Below are positions 1-10,859 of a DNA stretch of 64,000 nucleotides, piece by piece. The position numbers and the translations under genes are program-made. The stretch's first letter is position 1; the number at the start of each line of letters is the position of its first letter. Source of the DNA: Colias croceus (Eukaryota > Arthropoda > Insecta > Lepidoptera > Pieridae); the NCBI RefSeq assembly GCF_905220415.1, contig NC_059562.1, positions 4,169,501 through 4,233,500 of the forward strand, in the 5' to 3' direction. Below the pieces are notes generated by a model, which saw nothing but the letters and a program-made list of their open reading frames with translations, was not told where the DNA came from and searched no databases.

Positions 1-147
1 AATCCAGTAAATGCTATTAAAAAACGCCATGAAAAAGTTAAGAATCGGAAGGAAAAGTATGCTATTGATAAAATATTCGACAAGAAGGCCGTTAAAATGT
101 CTTGGCAGGAAATACAAATTATACAAGAGTGTCAAAGTTTTATATGA
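1..147 (+). other. Open frame at window edge, possible gene remnant
   Basis: Frame 1 is open from the first base to a TGA at 145-147, giving 48 lysine-rich codons that include KMSWQEIQIIQECQ. Two other frames are also open over much of 11-350. I do not recognise the peptide, and no splice site or polyadenylation context supports it. It may be the end of a coding region that starts to the left of the window, a decayed transposon piece, or chance. Confidence 0.15.
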
Positions 148-349
148 AAAAAATCAGCCCACATGTAAGAAAAATGTTTTTAGAACCAAAATCAATCTTT
201 TCGAACGTGACGACATATCAAGAGTATGCAATTTATTCACTTATAGTACAAAAAGAACAACTAAGTTACTGTGTTACAACTGTGTTTCATTTCGTGTCCC
301 GAAGATTAAAGAACTTAGTAACGAAATTTAGGAAAAGCTATTCAATATA

Positions 350-1200
350 ATACTGCTATATTACAATGGGTTAATTTGTCAGTTAATGAAGCGGTTATAT
401 GTTGTAATTAGCTGTTAATTTACAGACATTTCATGGAGTTGTGTAGAATTTAAGGTTTGTTATTATTCATAAAGTAACAGAGTTGACTAAAACTTTAAAT
501 AAATTACTGTAAAACTTAAAAAAAGCTTGTGCTTCTAATTGTGAATATAAGATATAAGACTGTAATTAATATAAAAGCCAAAATATGTGCGACTGGCTTA
601 TTTAATTTAATGATAAAAGGTAAAGTGTAATAATAACAGAGTTGTATTTTTTCTCCACCCTGACGCACTAAATCTGAAATAAATCTTAAATTATTAGCTT
701 AACATCGCGGCCAACTTAAATTAACCCTACTTCAGTTGTTTTAACAGGCACAGGCATAAAGAAAAGTTCAATTTTAAAATATTTTCTTTTTCACATTTTT
801 GAAATCTGCAGTTACGTTTACCTGCGCAAAATTTGACAATGACCCATATACTACATTTTTTTAGAACACACCATTATCTACAAAAAATCAGCGGCAGCAT
901 ATCTCTAACTATTACAGTCATGTCACAATAAGCGTTTTTTTATTGAAAAAAAGAAATTAAAATACCACCGCTACAAAAAGCTCTTTATTTGTACCTTGGT
1001 ATTAACCCTTATCAAAATAAACGATGTATTATTTAAGACTGCTTCAATATCTTTATATTACTTTTTGAATTATTCGATTCTGACAATCCAATCAAAAGAT
1101 ATCACGAGTTAAAAAAAAATTAAAAAATAAACTGTATTCGGCTAGCTATGCGTTGTAAGCGTCACTCGGGCAGGGGTACGGGAGGGGGGTTAAGATCACG
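350..1200. other. AT-rich non-coding stretch
   Basis: No reading frame, RNA gene or clear repeat is visible. The sequence is AT-rich with short A and T runs. It becomes G-rich near 1150-1190, just left of the inverted-repeat element. Confidence 0.6.
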
Positions 1201-1219
1201 AAATAAACTTGCCGCGCGG

Positions 1220-1726
1220 CAGGGTACGTTCAGATAACAAGCGTTCAACGCGCGTTTTGATTACGCGCGTTTACAACTACATAACAACTATTCAGGGCCG
1301 TACACATGCTAACGCGCGTTTTATTGATACGCGCGTCGAACGCTGCACTAGCGCTCGACTGTTGTCAGCGCGCGTCAACGCGCGCTTTGAGATCATTGGT
1401 TTTCCATATTGCCGTTCAGTTGAGCGCGCGCTTTCGACGCGGATGGACGTATTTTAGGGTTCATCGGGTCATCAAGAAATCGTCCGAAATGGAAACCGAA
1501 GCTTTTAATATGGAATTATTTATTAACGAAAAAATATATTAATAGTATAATATCACCGTTAAAACAGTTTCTACGTCCATCTTCGACAAATGAACTCTAC
1601 TGACTGAACCATGGCGGTCGCGGCAATGCGCGTTCAACGCCTGGCAAGCGCGTATCATGTGCACACTAAACAAAAGATTAGCGCGCGTTCAACGCGCGTT
1701 GAACGCTTGTCATCTGAATGTACCTT
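1220..1726 (+). mobile_element. GC-rich DNA transposon with compound inverted termini, possibly PIF/Harbinger-derived
   Basis: The outer ends are inverted copies of each other: GGTAC(G/A)TTCAGAT(A/G)ACAAGCG followed by TTCAACGCGCGTT, near 1222-1256 and 1690-1724, with two visible mismatches. A second, inner inverted pair centred on GTACACATG...ACGCGCG lies near 1298-1320 and 1640-1662. CGCGCGTT and AACGCGCG motifs recur throughout both flanks. Between the arms, 1489-1530 reads METEAFNMELFINE and then stops after three codons. This resembles the first residues of MADF-domain proteins, a domain found in PIF/Harbinger accessory proteins, but that link is inference. I see no target-site duplication. 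It is best read as an internally deleted, non-autonomous element of about 505 bp. Confidence 0.55.
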
Positions 1727-1830
1727 TAGTGCTTACTCGCGCGGTCGGCTACCTACGTGATGGACGTGTGCGGAATTTACGCTTGATAATAATTCGTTTA
1801 GTAAAATTAACAAATCTAAATGTAATGTTT

Positions 1831-1862
1831 AATGCCCGTGCGAAGCCGGGACGGGCCGCTAG
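1831..1862 (+). mobile_element. Helitron-like 3' end fragment
   Basis: Only the terminal part remains: a GCGAAGCCGGGACGGGCCG segment followed by CTAG and then T. It matches the 3' end of the copy at 10011-10180. The 5' part is missing. Confidence 0.45.
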
Positions 1863-1879
1863 TATTTTATATTGAGATC

Positions 1880-4740
1880 ATGAGTTTTTTTTAACGTCAA
1901 GACCAGCCGTGTTCATTAATTTGCCATATTATGCGAGATATTAACGACGTAGTTTTGCCTTAATGTAGTTACAACGAGCCAATATCATTCACCCCAAATT
2001 CGAGCTTGTAACACGACTATTACAACCCCGAAAGCCCGAAACTTTTACAACGCCGTAAAAAATAATTTTATTCCGTTTTTAATAAAAACTGTATTAGCAA
2101 ACTTACGAAAGTTGAGTACAAAATGGTTCTCATTTTATCAGTATCCTTTTAAAAATATTTCGTCTCATTAAAGAAACTCAGGAAAGGATATAAAAATTTA
2201 ATTACCAAAACTTTGAGAGAAATGTCCCTTTAAGAACAAAAGACTTAAAACGGTGTTCGCAATGAAAAGGTCTTTATTATGCAGGGCCAGATCTGCGGCA
2301 GATTACGCGTACTATTAAAATTTCATTAGCGAATTTTATTATCTTCTGATTAATGGCTAGTGCGTTTTATATCTAGAACTCATTACGGCCGTTGGGGTTG
2401 TGGGTAGACATCGACACTTCACTAATTGACTTTGCTATACGCCGGCAACGCATTCTGGGTGTTCCTATTTTACGTGATAAAAACATATACCTATGCGCGA
2501 AATTAGGCTGATATAATATTATGTTTTGTCTTTTGATTATCCGGTATCTTCGTTATAAATAATATTTTAATGGGGCAGTTTGTAATAAACGTAAGATAGT
2601 GACTAGTAACTAGGTAAAATTAGCTTATTAATATTGTGTTTCATATTTAATATTCTCCAAATTCAGCAAAATAATTCACCTGTTAATTTCAGCATAAAAA
2701 TGTATAGAGGATATTTTAAGAGAGAAATTTAGTCGCAGGTCGGGCCGTAGCATAAGAAAATTATTAAATGATGGGGAATCGACTTAATATTGCTCAGACA
2801 AAGAAGTGTCTTCCAATTTGCTTTTAAATTTATATTCAAAGCTTTGTTTGTCAACGTAAACCCTTTAGATAACTGGTAGGTACGTCATTTGCTTTAATTT
2901 CCTTTTAACTTTTCAAAAACGCTCTATTATTGTAGAAAACTGTGATCCGATTCACCTTATTGACTGTTTATTTATTTTATAAAATACTCGGATACTATAA
3001 AAGTTAAAAACGTGTGTTTTACATAATTCAACTTAACGTGATGCCATTTTGTTCCTTCGTATTATGTTTGGATAAATTAAGTTTTTTCGAGGTAAACATA
3101 TAATTCGTAAGGCGTTTATTTTTTCATTTTTTTGCACTTAACACATCTGTTAGTAAATTACATATTATGACTTAAATTATTACATAAATTACTCGCCAAA
3201 ACGTAGAACTAGATCTAGACTGAACTCTAATGGCCCTTGTCCTATGACCTATCTATCATCATCCATCATATCAAAGGTCGATTACCTTTAAACAGTGAAT
3301 GACAACGTCCCTAACAATACCACAAATTCTACAATCCTACACGCAATAAAGAAAGTTCAAACGAAAATTCATTCCCAAATTTCGTGTCACTCTTATAAAA
3401 ATTGAAACAAACATTTTAAAAGTACAGTTAAATGTGCCCAGCGAAGCTCCGGGCACACGGGGACCACAGCGGCATCCTAATTAAAAATTTACATTTTGAA
3501 AGGGATGTTTTAATTCATTATTAAAATTTTGCGGGCGGAGTCGCTTTAATGCACATAATTCACGTCAAATATTGTATAATCGTGTGAAATATTCGGGACG
3601 CCATTGTTGTCAGTTTTGTTTGTCTTTGCAAAGTTTTTCGTCGGTTTCGCGGGGGTGCGCACAATTGAGACGCTTAATTAATATTTTGAGTGCATATTTA
3701 TTAGATTGTTGTGAAAGTTTGATTTATTCACACATTGCATTATTTAAAAGTATTAAAAAATGATCAGTTCAATTCTTCATGTTACATGTTACACCTATTA
3801 CTGTATAAATATCACACTAAATAAAGTCCCAATAAAGTAGAAAAAGAAACAACATTACCATCACAAAGAGTGTTATTGCGATTAAAGAAAGAAATCCTCT
3901 TGTTTAGTCTATTCCACCAAATTCATCAAGGTAAGGCATTATAAGCCAACAAAACGGCTGTCAACGGATTTCACGCCTACCCACAAAGCGACAAAAATCA
4001 ACATTGTTAAGATTCGGTCCAACATTTAACTCCTTTGATTTCAAACCTCCACAGACCAGCTAAAACAGATAAAAATACGAGTGTACGGCGGCCGAAATTA
4101 GACTGATCCGGCCGGCAATAGAGCTTAAAGTTTATTGCAGTCGATGATACTAGAACTTACAAAGTTATTTCGATCTACCCTCATGTTATGAATTATTCAG
4201 GTGGCGTTTAATAACTACGAGTGTAGTTTGCGAATACCCGACGGGGTGTCTTTTGTCTCTTTTTACTGGGTTGAAGAAAAAGGGATGCAATTTAGAATGA
4301 GATTGAAAGATCAATGCAAAGTCGCCGCATTACATTTTGTCGCTGAATTCATTTAAATAAGAATCGAAAGAAATCTTTCACTTGACGCGACGGGTGACGG
4401 ATCAGTGTGGGGTATAACGATGCTCAATATTCTGTCATTTATTATATACTTTTTATCTTTTATATTCCATACATTTTAGTACTGATTCTTTTATAAATAA
4501 GATATGAACTAAGGTTCAAATGACGTTTTATTTTACATTTAATCCTAGTATTATGAACTCGAAAGTATTGTGAGGATGGATGAATCCTTAAGCTAATCAG
4601 TCTGATCGGATCATTAAAAGCATTATCCGAATATCCTACTGAACTACAGACTAATATTTAAACTTTAACAATCCCCATTATTGTATTGTAAGATTAACGT
4701 ATTGTGAATTTATTATTAAAAAATTATATAATATCTATAG
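1880..4740. other. Non-coding stretch without a recognisable gene
   Basis: Mostly AT-rich unique-looking sequence. A short bulged inverted repeat, GTGCCCAGC...GCTCCGGGCAC, lies near 3433-3455. There is a mild GC rise at 3530-3660, where a 63-codon frame occurs that I take to be chance. No RNA gene or intact transposon is seen. Confidence 0.5.
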
Positions 4741-4749
4741 GTACTATAA

Positions 4750-5017
4750 TCTATATACTAATATTATAAAGAGGAAATATGTACTAATATTACAAGAGGA
4801 ATATACTACCTACCTGGTAGGTAAAATTATGTATGTATGTATATGTATGGTTTTCACGCATAAACTACTGGACCGATTTCAAAAATTCTTTCACCATTAG
4901 AAAGCTGCATCTTCACTGAGCAACATAGGCTAGGTTTTATCCCGGAAATCCCACGGGAACGGGAACTATGCGGAATTTTCTTTGAAAACGCGGGCGAGGC
5001 CGCAGGCGGAAAGCTAG
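4750..5017 (+). mobile_element. Helitron-like non-autonomous element, mosaic copy
   Basis: It starts A|TCTATATACTAATATT and ends in a GCGGGCGAGGCCGC hairpin, then CTAG|T. These are Helitron-type ends: 5' TC, a 3' hairpin, CTRR, and insertion between A and T. The 5' and middle parts (TTATAAAGAGGAAA, CTACTGGACCGATTT) match the group at 17724 and 34275. The 3' part (CCCACGGGAACGGGAACTA, GGCGGAAAGCTAG) matches the group at 32088. A TACTAATATTA motif is repeated at 4782-4792. Confidence 0.7.
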
Positions 5018-5560
5018 TAATCAAATATCTTATCAAACTTTCTTCTACAAATGAGTCTAAACTTATAAACAAACTCACTTATACGTAAAAATGAGATTAT
5101 ATTAACATGACTTCTCTTTACAGGTACGTCGTCAAAGTAATCAACGCAAGCAGTAGTTTTAAACCCGACCTACATTGTAGATTCAACAATTGCTGCGAAA
5201 AGTTTTCGCCATCTTGAAAATATCTAGCGAATACTTGATAAGTTCTCTGAAAATCTTGATTTACTACGCGCTGGCTTTGTCTGCTAAAAAGGTATGTCAT
5301 ACTCGTGCTTGTAAGTTTTTGTATAATAAGTATGAACCTACTAATATACCTTGAACTAAATAGTTACGAAATTTTAGAAAATCTTCAACAAAATTCTGAA
5401 TCTTGTAGTTTCTACAATATTGTTTAGTTACACGTTCTTATTATTTTTGAAATAGTTGCCGTTTATATCGATTGGTGTAATTCTTCAGTGAGCAGTTGAG
5501 CTAGGTTGTAGCGTATCTAAATGAAAATAGTTAGCGAGTTTTTCAGTTTTAGGTACCCTT

Positions 5561-5850
5561 AGAAATTAAAGCTATTAACGGATTTTAATTTTTTTCATCA
5601 TACTAGCTTACCGCCCGCGGCTTCGCCCGCTATGTCTAAAACCTAATAAATTATATACTAAAACCTTCCTCTTGAATCACTCTATCTATTAAAAAAATCC
5701 GCATGAAAATCTGTTGCGTAGTTTTAAAGATTTAAGCATACAAAGGGACGTAGTGATTATTATCCTGACGTTTCGCTCACTTTTCCTTAATCCCTAATTT
5801 TTAATTTCTAAATGTCATTAATACTTACGTAAAATCAAACACTAGAAAAA
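5561..5850. repeat. Foldback repeat (28.2-kb family) split by a Helitron-like element
   Basis: The left part, AGAAATTAAAGCTATTAACGG at 5561-5581, matches the left arm of the foldback at 28196. The right part, 5757-5850, carries GACGTTTCGCTC, TTAATTTCTAAATG and CGTAAAATCAAACACTAGAA. It matches the loop and right flank of the same family. The copy at 5603-5756 sits between the two halves. The arms here have diverged, so this copy is older than the perfect one at 28.2 kb. Confidence 0.55.
5603..5756 (-). mobile_element. Helitron-like element, TCACTAC group, nested
   Basis: On the minus strand it starts A|TCACTACGTCCC and ends GAAGCCGCGGGCGGTAAG-CTAG|T. It lacks the GTATAAAACAAAGTCGC segment seen just after the 5' end in sister copies, so it carries an internal deletion near the 5' end. 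It is inserted inside the foldback repeat at 5561-5850. Confidence 0.7.
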
Positions 5851-5859
5851 AAATACTAT

Positions 5860-6905
5860 TTAGGTACTTACCCTTACCTAAAATACAAATAAGTTGCATT
5901 TAAAACCTCAAAATCTCAAAGCAGACATGTCCATATTGTAAGGTTTCCAATACTTACATTCTTAATACCCAGACCATCTAAGCTTACTCTAAGCTAAGCC
6001 CTAAAAACTATCCATAGACGGATTACAACAATCGAACTTTTAATTTATCGTTGCAATTTTGTTCCTTGCAGTAAGTTTCCTACAGTTGGCGTCTGCTTGA
6101 TTAATTGCCGCTAGTAAATACTGGATAATAAATTGTCTGTGTGTTATAGAAATGTACTTTAGTTAGTAATTGTTACATAATTCTGTAGTAAACTGTTGTG
6201 TAGATTGGATTTTAAGCTCAAATGTTTTACTTGTGTCAAGTAGGTAATGTTAAATTATTGGTATATCTTATTAAATTAATAATGAGAGTAGTTCTTGAAG
6301 CGACGAATTTTTAAAGTTCAATTATACTATTTTTAAGGGATAAAGCATCAAACATCCGCACAGTTTCAAACTTAAATTTTAAAAGAAATAATCGCTTATT
6401 TTAATTAGGCAATTATTCCGAAGTAATGGTTGAATTTACAATACAAAATAACGTTTTCAATGTAATTTATGTTTGTTTTTCCAAATCTGTTTTAAACGGC
6501 TTTACTGATGAACAATGTTTTATTTTATAAACAACGGATTGGTTACCGTCTGAAAGGCTTTGAGTAATTCTTGCTGATTTGATTATTTGAATCATAGCTT
6601 ATAGGCACTTATAGGCGACCTACTTTTTTATATTTCATGATTTTAGATCAAAGTCAGTGATAATTTTACTTACAACTTAGCAACTACAATTTAAAATACG
6701 CAGAGAGTAGGTAATCGTGTTTTAATTAGCATACTTTTCATTTTAATTCCTGTAACCTGTTTATATTTTACTTTTAGTAGGTACTATTTGTTGCAATGAG
6801 ACAGTCATGAACGCAAAGTTTAGAAGTTAAAATTAATTATTATATTATAATAAAGAATACATTTTGAAATCTGTGTAGTAGGATAATTAATAACATTCAA
6901 AAACA
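5860..6905. other. AT-rich non-coding stretch
   Basis: I see no coding frame, tRNA-like sequence or inverted termini here, only ordinary AT-rich sequence. Confidence 0.6.
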
Positions 6906-6911
6906 TAAACT

Positions 6912-7088
6912 TCACTACAAAGTATAAAACAAAGTCGCTTTTTCTGTCCCTTTCTGTCCCTGTATGCTTAAATCTTTGAAACTACGCAATGGATTTTGAT
7001 GCGGTTTTTTAATAGATAGATTGATTCAAGAGGAAGGTTTTAATACATAATTTATAAGGTTATAGACAAAGGTGAAGTAGAAAGCTAC
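6912..7088 (+). mobile_element. Helitron-like element, TCACTAC group, CTAC end
   Basis: It starts TCACTACAAAGTATAAAAC and contains CTTTCTGTCCC in tandem, then AATAGATAGATTGATTCAAG and AGAGGAAGGTTTT, as in the copies at 40791 and 60744. It ends GTAGAAAGCTAC, with CTAC in place of CTAG, and its GC hairpin is decayed (GGTGAAGTAG). The 5' flank is T rather than A. Confidence 0.6.
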
Positions 7089-7089
7089 T

Positions 7090-10010
7090 TTATAAACTAT
7101 CTTTTAATGAATCATGCAGTGAAAAAAATGTTGAATAGCGCGAAAAAAAACGTAATTTTGTGTATTAATTTAGACAATAAATTATAAAAGCTCGTGCCTT
7201 GTAAATTATGGTTTTAAATAATTAATTATTTAGGTCGTGAGCCACTTAGCGAACGGTAATGTGCCAACCATTACGGTAATGGATGATGCAACTATGTGCT
7301 GTCACGTGGCTTCACTTGTAGTTTTTAGTGATATTTTGTATGGAGCATTTCGTAACGGTTTCTTGCGTATCTTAGTAGTTTTTTTTTTGTTTAGTGTAGC
7401 TGCAACTATTTCATTTTATGGAATACATTTTTTTTAAATAAAACCTTACTTATAAGTAGCTTTAATTTCTATATAACAAAAGTTAGTTGAAACTTTTTAC
7501 CATGTGTAACTTAAAAGTTAAAAGGTCACCGGTGAATGTTTATAACAATTCTTTCTCAAATTACTGAACATATTGAGATTACATCTCCATACCAAAATTG
7601 CTATTAATATATGATACTCATAGGTACCTATACCATAATAAACTATGAAACCTTTCGGTAAATATAAACTACACAACCTCAGAAACACGCGACCTTACCA
7701 TACAGAAAATTCGAGCACATTAATTACAAAAATATGTTTTTCGTATTCTTATCGTATTACGTGATATTACCAAAGCCTATCTATTACGGCATATTGTCCA
7801 TAAATCTCTTTATTACGGATTCGCCTACTATCCGAGCGTCGTCAAATCCGAACATATAATGGGGAATCGATCTTTATTATAACTTTTATGTGAACACACC
7901 CAGATTAATATGATCACTAGCCAAATATTCTTATGGAGCAATCTTGTGACTTTTGTGCCAACATGAACTATTCGAAGGTACAACTATAAGAAATATCTAA
8001 TTGTAATCGAAACATGAATGTATAATTTGATACATTATTATAAAAAAAAACACTAATTGTATTTAAACAAGTTCTTTTGAATGTACATAAACCTAATAAT
8101 TAAAAAAAAAATGCTTGCATTTTTTATGCTACCAAATAATTCATATGTTATATATGATAGTTCAAATCATACACATATTTTTGATAACACACAGATTTAA
8201 ATGCACATTTATCCAATAATTTTCGCAATACTCGTCCCCTACCAATTAAGGGGACTATTCTGACACTCAGCTATTTTCTATAACTCCTACACTTAACAGG
8301 ATACACTAACTGCTAGCACGCGACTCCACTCGTTCCCTTCGATATATTATTTATTGGCTAAGGGTTCACACGGGTAGTAGCTAGTGTTATTATCGTTAGA
8401 TATTTTAAGTTTTTTCTTTTACAAATCTATTAGTTGTAATCTATAATAATATCAAATTAAGAAAACGTTTTGCTCTTTATAATAAATATTAATTACATTT
8501 TGATTTATTTGACAAGCATGGATCCTGTTTATACGAACTTTTTTGTTACCTATGTTGAAAAATAAGAATCATCCGAGCCTGGACATTATTAAGTCCATGT
8601 TTTCATAAAGTTCTGAAGCAACCATTTGCGTATTATTTATTTAATTAAAAACGTACAAATGGTATCCTCTCCACATTGCCCAAGCTAAATTGCAACAGAA
8701 GTCGCCAATACCACAAACCAAATGAATTATTGACCCCAAAAATATCGATTGCTCCCGAAATCTCGGACCAGGGAACAATACGAATGACAAATGAAATTTG
8801 ACGGCACCATAAATCTAAAGGTATAATAAAAGATTATCTTTCCCCTGGAATAAATACTACAGGGGACTGACAATAGCTTCTTTATTAAGGATGCTACGTG
8901 ATCATGTTTTGTTTTGCTGTTAGGGGAGCGCCATACGAATGCGTCTATTGTTGTGTTGTACTTTTAAAATATTTAATATCGAACATGGTTTTAGTAGAAT
9001 TATCTATGGATCTATACAAATAGAATTGTAGTGTCTCTTTGAAATAGTAAAATATCAGCGTCGTGTGATGTATCCTGGAACATATAAATTAATATATCTA
9101 TTTTTGTCAGTTCTGTGTCTTATTTGTTAAACTCCGCTGTGCAATTTAAGCCTAATTATAGTTGATATTTCAAGAATTAACTAAGGTTCTTAACTTAGAA
9201 AAATGTAGACATGTCATATGTCAAGGGTCTGTCTTTGGTAAAAGACATTTTTAAAGCTATTAAAGCCTACGAATAACGTAGAGTATATTATATCCAGTAT
9301 TCAAAGAACTGGACATGTCCTTTATAATAACGCTATTGTTAATATTGTGAAAGGTTTAAATATAAATATTGTATGTATTATGATTGTAGGTAATATGAAT
9401 CATTCACAAAAGGACTTAATTAAATAGAGTAGACTGGTAATTTTAAAGTGAAAAAATTATGTTAGATTAATTTTCGGTTTCTAAGAAACGCAGAAGAGCC
9501 TATAGGAATATCTATGTTAATCGATCTTTTACATATTATTGTAGCTTGAAGTTAAATTTGAATGCTTTTTGAGAAAAAATAACTAAATTATTATTTATAT
9601 TGAAGAAGATCTAGAAGTGCAAGCTATAAAACTGAGCAGATGAAACTGTCACTAGAGTGGAAACTTTGTACAAACTATACACTTATTAAAGCTTAATCAA
9701 GTGTTTTTCTTGAGAACTTAGAAATGGGATTTATTTGTTAACCCTTCTTTATTAGTTTTATACTACTTTTACTTTCCAATTTACTATACTGGTTATATTT
9801 ATATACTGGTCTTATAAATAGTGGTTTAAAAAGTATTTGGCGTAATTGACATCATAAATACGTAAATGTAAATTAAATTAAATATTAAAAATCTCGCTAC
9901 AAGAACTTCTGATCATTCTTTTCTGATTTCCGAACCCATACAAATGGTGTACATTTATTAAGAAATTGTTTTTTTTTTACTGTGTTACAACAATGCCACC
10001 GGCTGTTTCA
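7090..10010. other. AT-rich non-coding stretch
   Basis: A 66-codon frame at 7237-7437 starts with GTG and encodes a hydrophobic C-terminal half (FLRILVVFFLFSVAATISF). I do not recognise it and treat it as chance. No other gene, RNA or structured repeat is evident up to 10010. Confidence 0.5.
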
Positions 10011-10180
10011 TCTTATATATAAAAATGAATCGCAAAATGTGTTGGTAAGCGCATAACTCGAGAACGGCTGAACCGATTTCGATAATTCTTTTTTTATTAT
10101 ATTTCTTGATGTACGAGGATGGATCTTATGTAGAGAAAACGTAAACATGTTCCACGGGCGAAGCCGGGGCGGACCGCTAG
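10011..10180 (+). mobile_element. Helitron-like element, TCTTATATATAAAAATG group, both ends intact
   Basis: This copy shows the termini clearly: A|TCTTATATATAAAAATGAAT at the left and GGGCGAAGCCGGGGCGGACCG-CTAG|T at the right. The middle has GAGAACGGCTGAACCGATTT, related to the 'ACTGGTCCGATTT' block of the other groups. No coding capacity. Confidence 0.8.
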
Positions 10181-10341
10181 TCGTAAAATAAAATTAACTT
10201 TCCATTTCTCAAAAGCCATGCAAATCTAATTACAATAATAACTCAATAATGTCATTCAAAGTTAAAAAGCGTAACAAAAGTATCAAACCCAAAGGAAGTC
10301 AAACACGAAGCAACCACTGAACTAGTACTAATTATGAATTA

Positions 10342-10589
10342 CTAGCTTTCCGTCCGCGGCTTCGTCCGAAAGTTAAAGAAAAACCCGCATAGTTCTCGTT
10401 CCCGTGGGATTTCCGTGATAAAACCTATCCTATGTTGTAATCCAAATTACACTCTATATGTGTGCTTAATTTCATTGTAATAGGTTCAGTAGTATTTGCG
10501 TGAAAGAATAACAAACATCCATACAAAGTTTGTGAGGATGGATGTATCATCCATCCTCACAAACTTTCGCATTTATAATATTAGTAGGA
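10342..10589 (-). mobile_element. Helitron-like element, TCCATACTAATATT group, with internal hairpin
   Basis: The 3' end reads CGAAGCCGCGGACGGAAAG-CTAG|T on the minus strand. The 5' end is near ...CTAATATTATAAATGCGAAAG, with its terminal bases altered (TAGGAAGGA instead of TATGGA). Near the 5' end a perfect 20-bp inverted repeat interrupts the usual sequence (see the repeat entry). Confidence 0.7.
10525..10567. repeat. Perfect 20-bp inverted repeat with 3-nt loop
   Basis: Arms 10525-10544 (AAAGTTTGTGAGGATGGATG) and 10548-10567 are exact reverse complements around the loop TAT. The arms resemble the element's own 5' end (CATCCATAC...AAAGTTTG), so the structure may come from an inverted duplication of that end. 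Confidence 0.9.
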
Positions 10590-10770
10590 AGGACGTAAAT
10601 GACCCGGCTTAATTAAATGCTCAATGCAGAATGTTTATGTCGGAAACAATTTGTTACAATTATATTAGTTCGGATTATATTATGTGGTTTGTTTTTCAAA
10701 GGTTATTTTTAATTGCAATGCTTTGTTTGCATGGAATCTAGAATATTCTATTATTTATTTAACTTCAAGG

Positions 10771-10852
10771 AATATTATAAAAAAAGAATTAACGAAATCG
10801 GTTAAGCCGTTCTCAAGCAACACATTTTGGGATACATTTTTATATTATAAGA
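10771..10852 (-). mobile_element. Helitron-like element, TCTTAT group, 3'-truncated
   Basis: On the minus strand it starts A|TCTTATAATATAAAAATG and continues CAAAATGTGTTG...GAGAACGGCTTAACCGATTT, matching the copy at 10011. It stops after AATTCTTTTT and lacks the hairpin and CTAG. Confidence 0.55.
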
Positions 10853-10859
10853 TTACATG

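Noticed and set aside
7237..7437. Small membrane protein
   Set aside because: GTG start and a hydrophobic tail produced by T-rich sequence; no supporting context.
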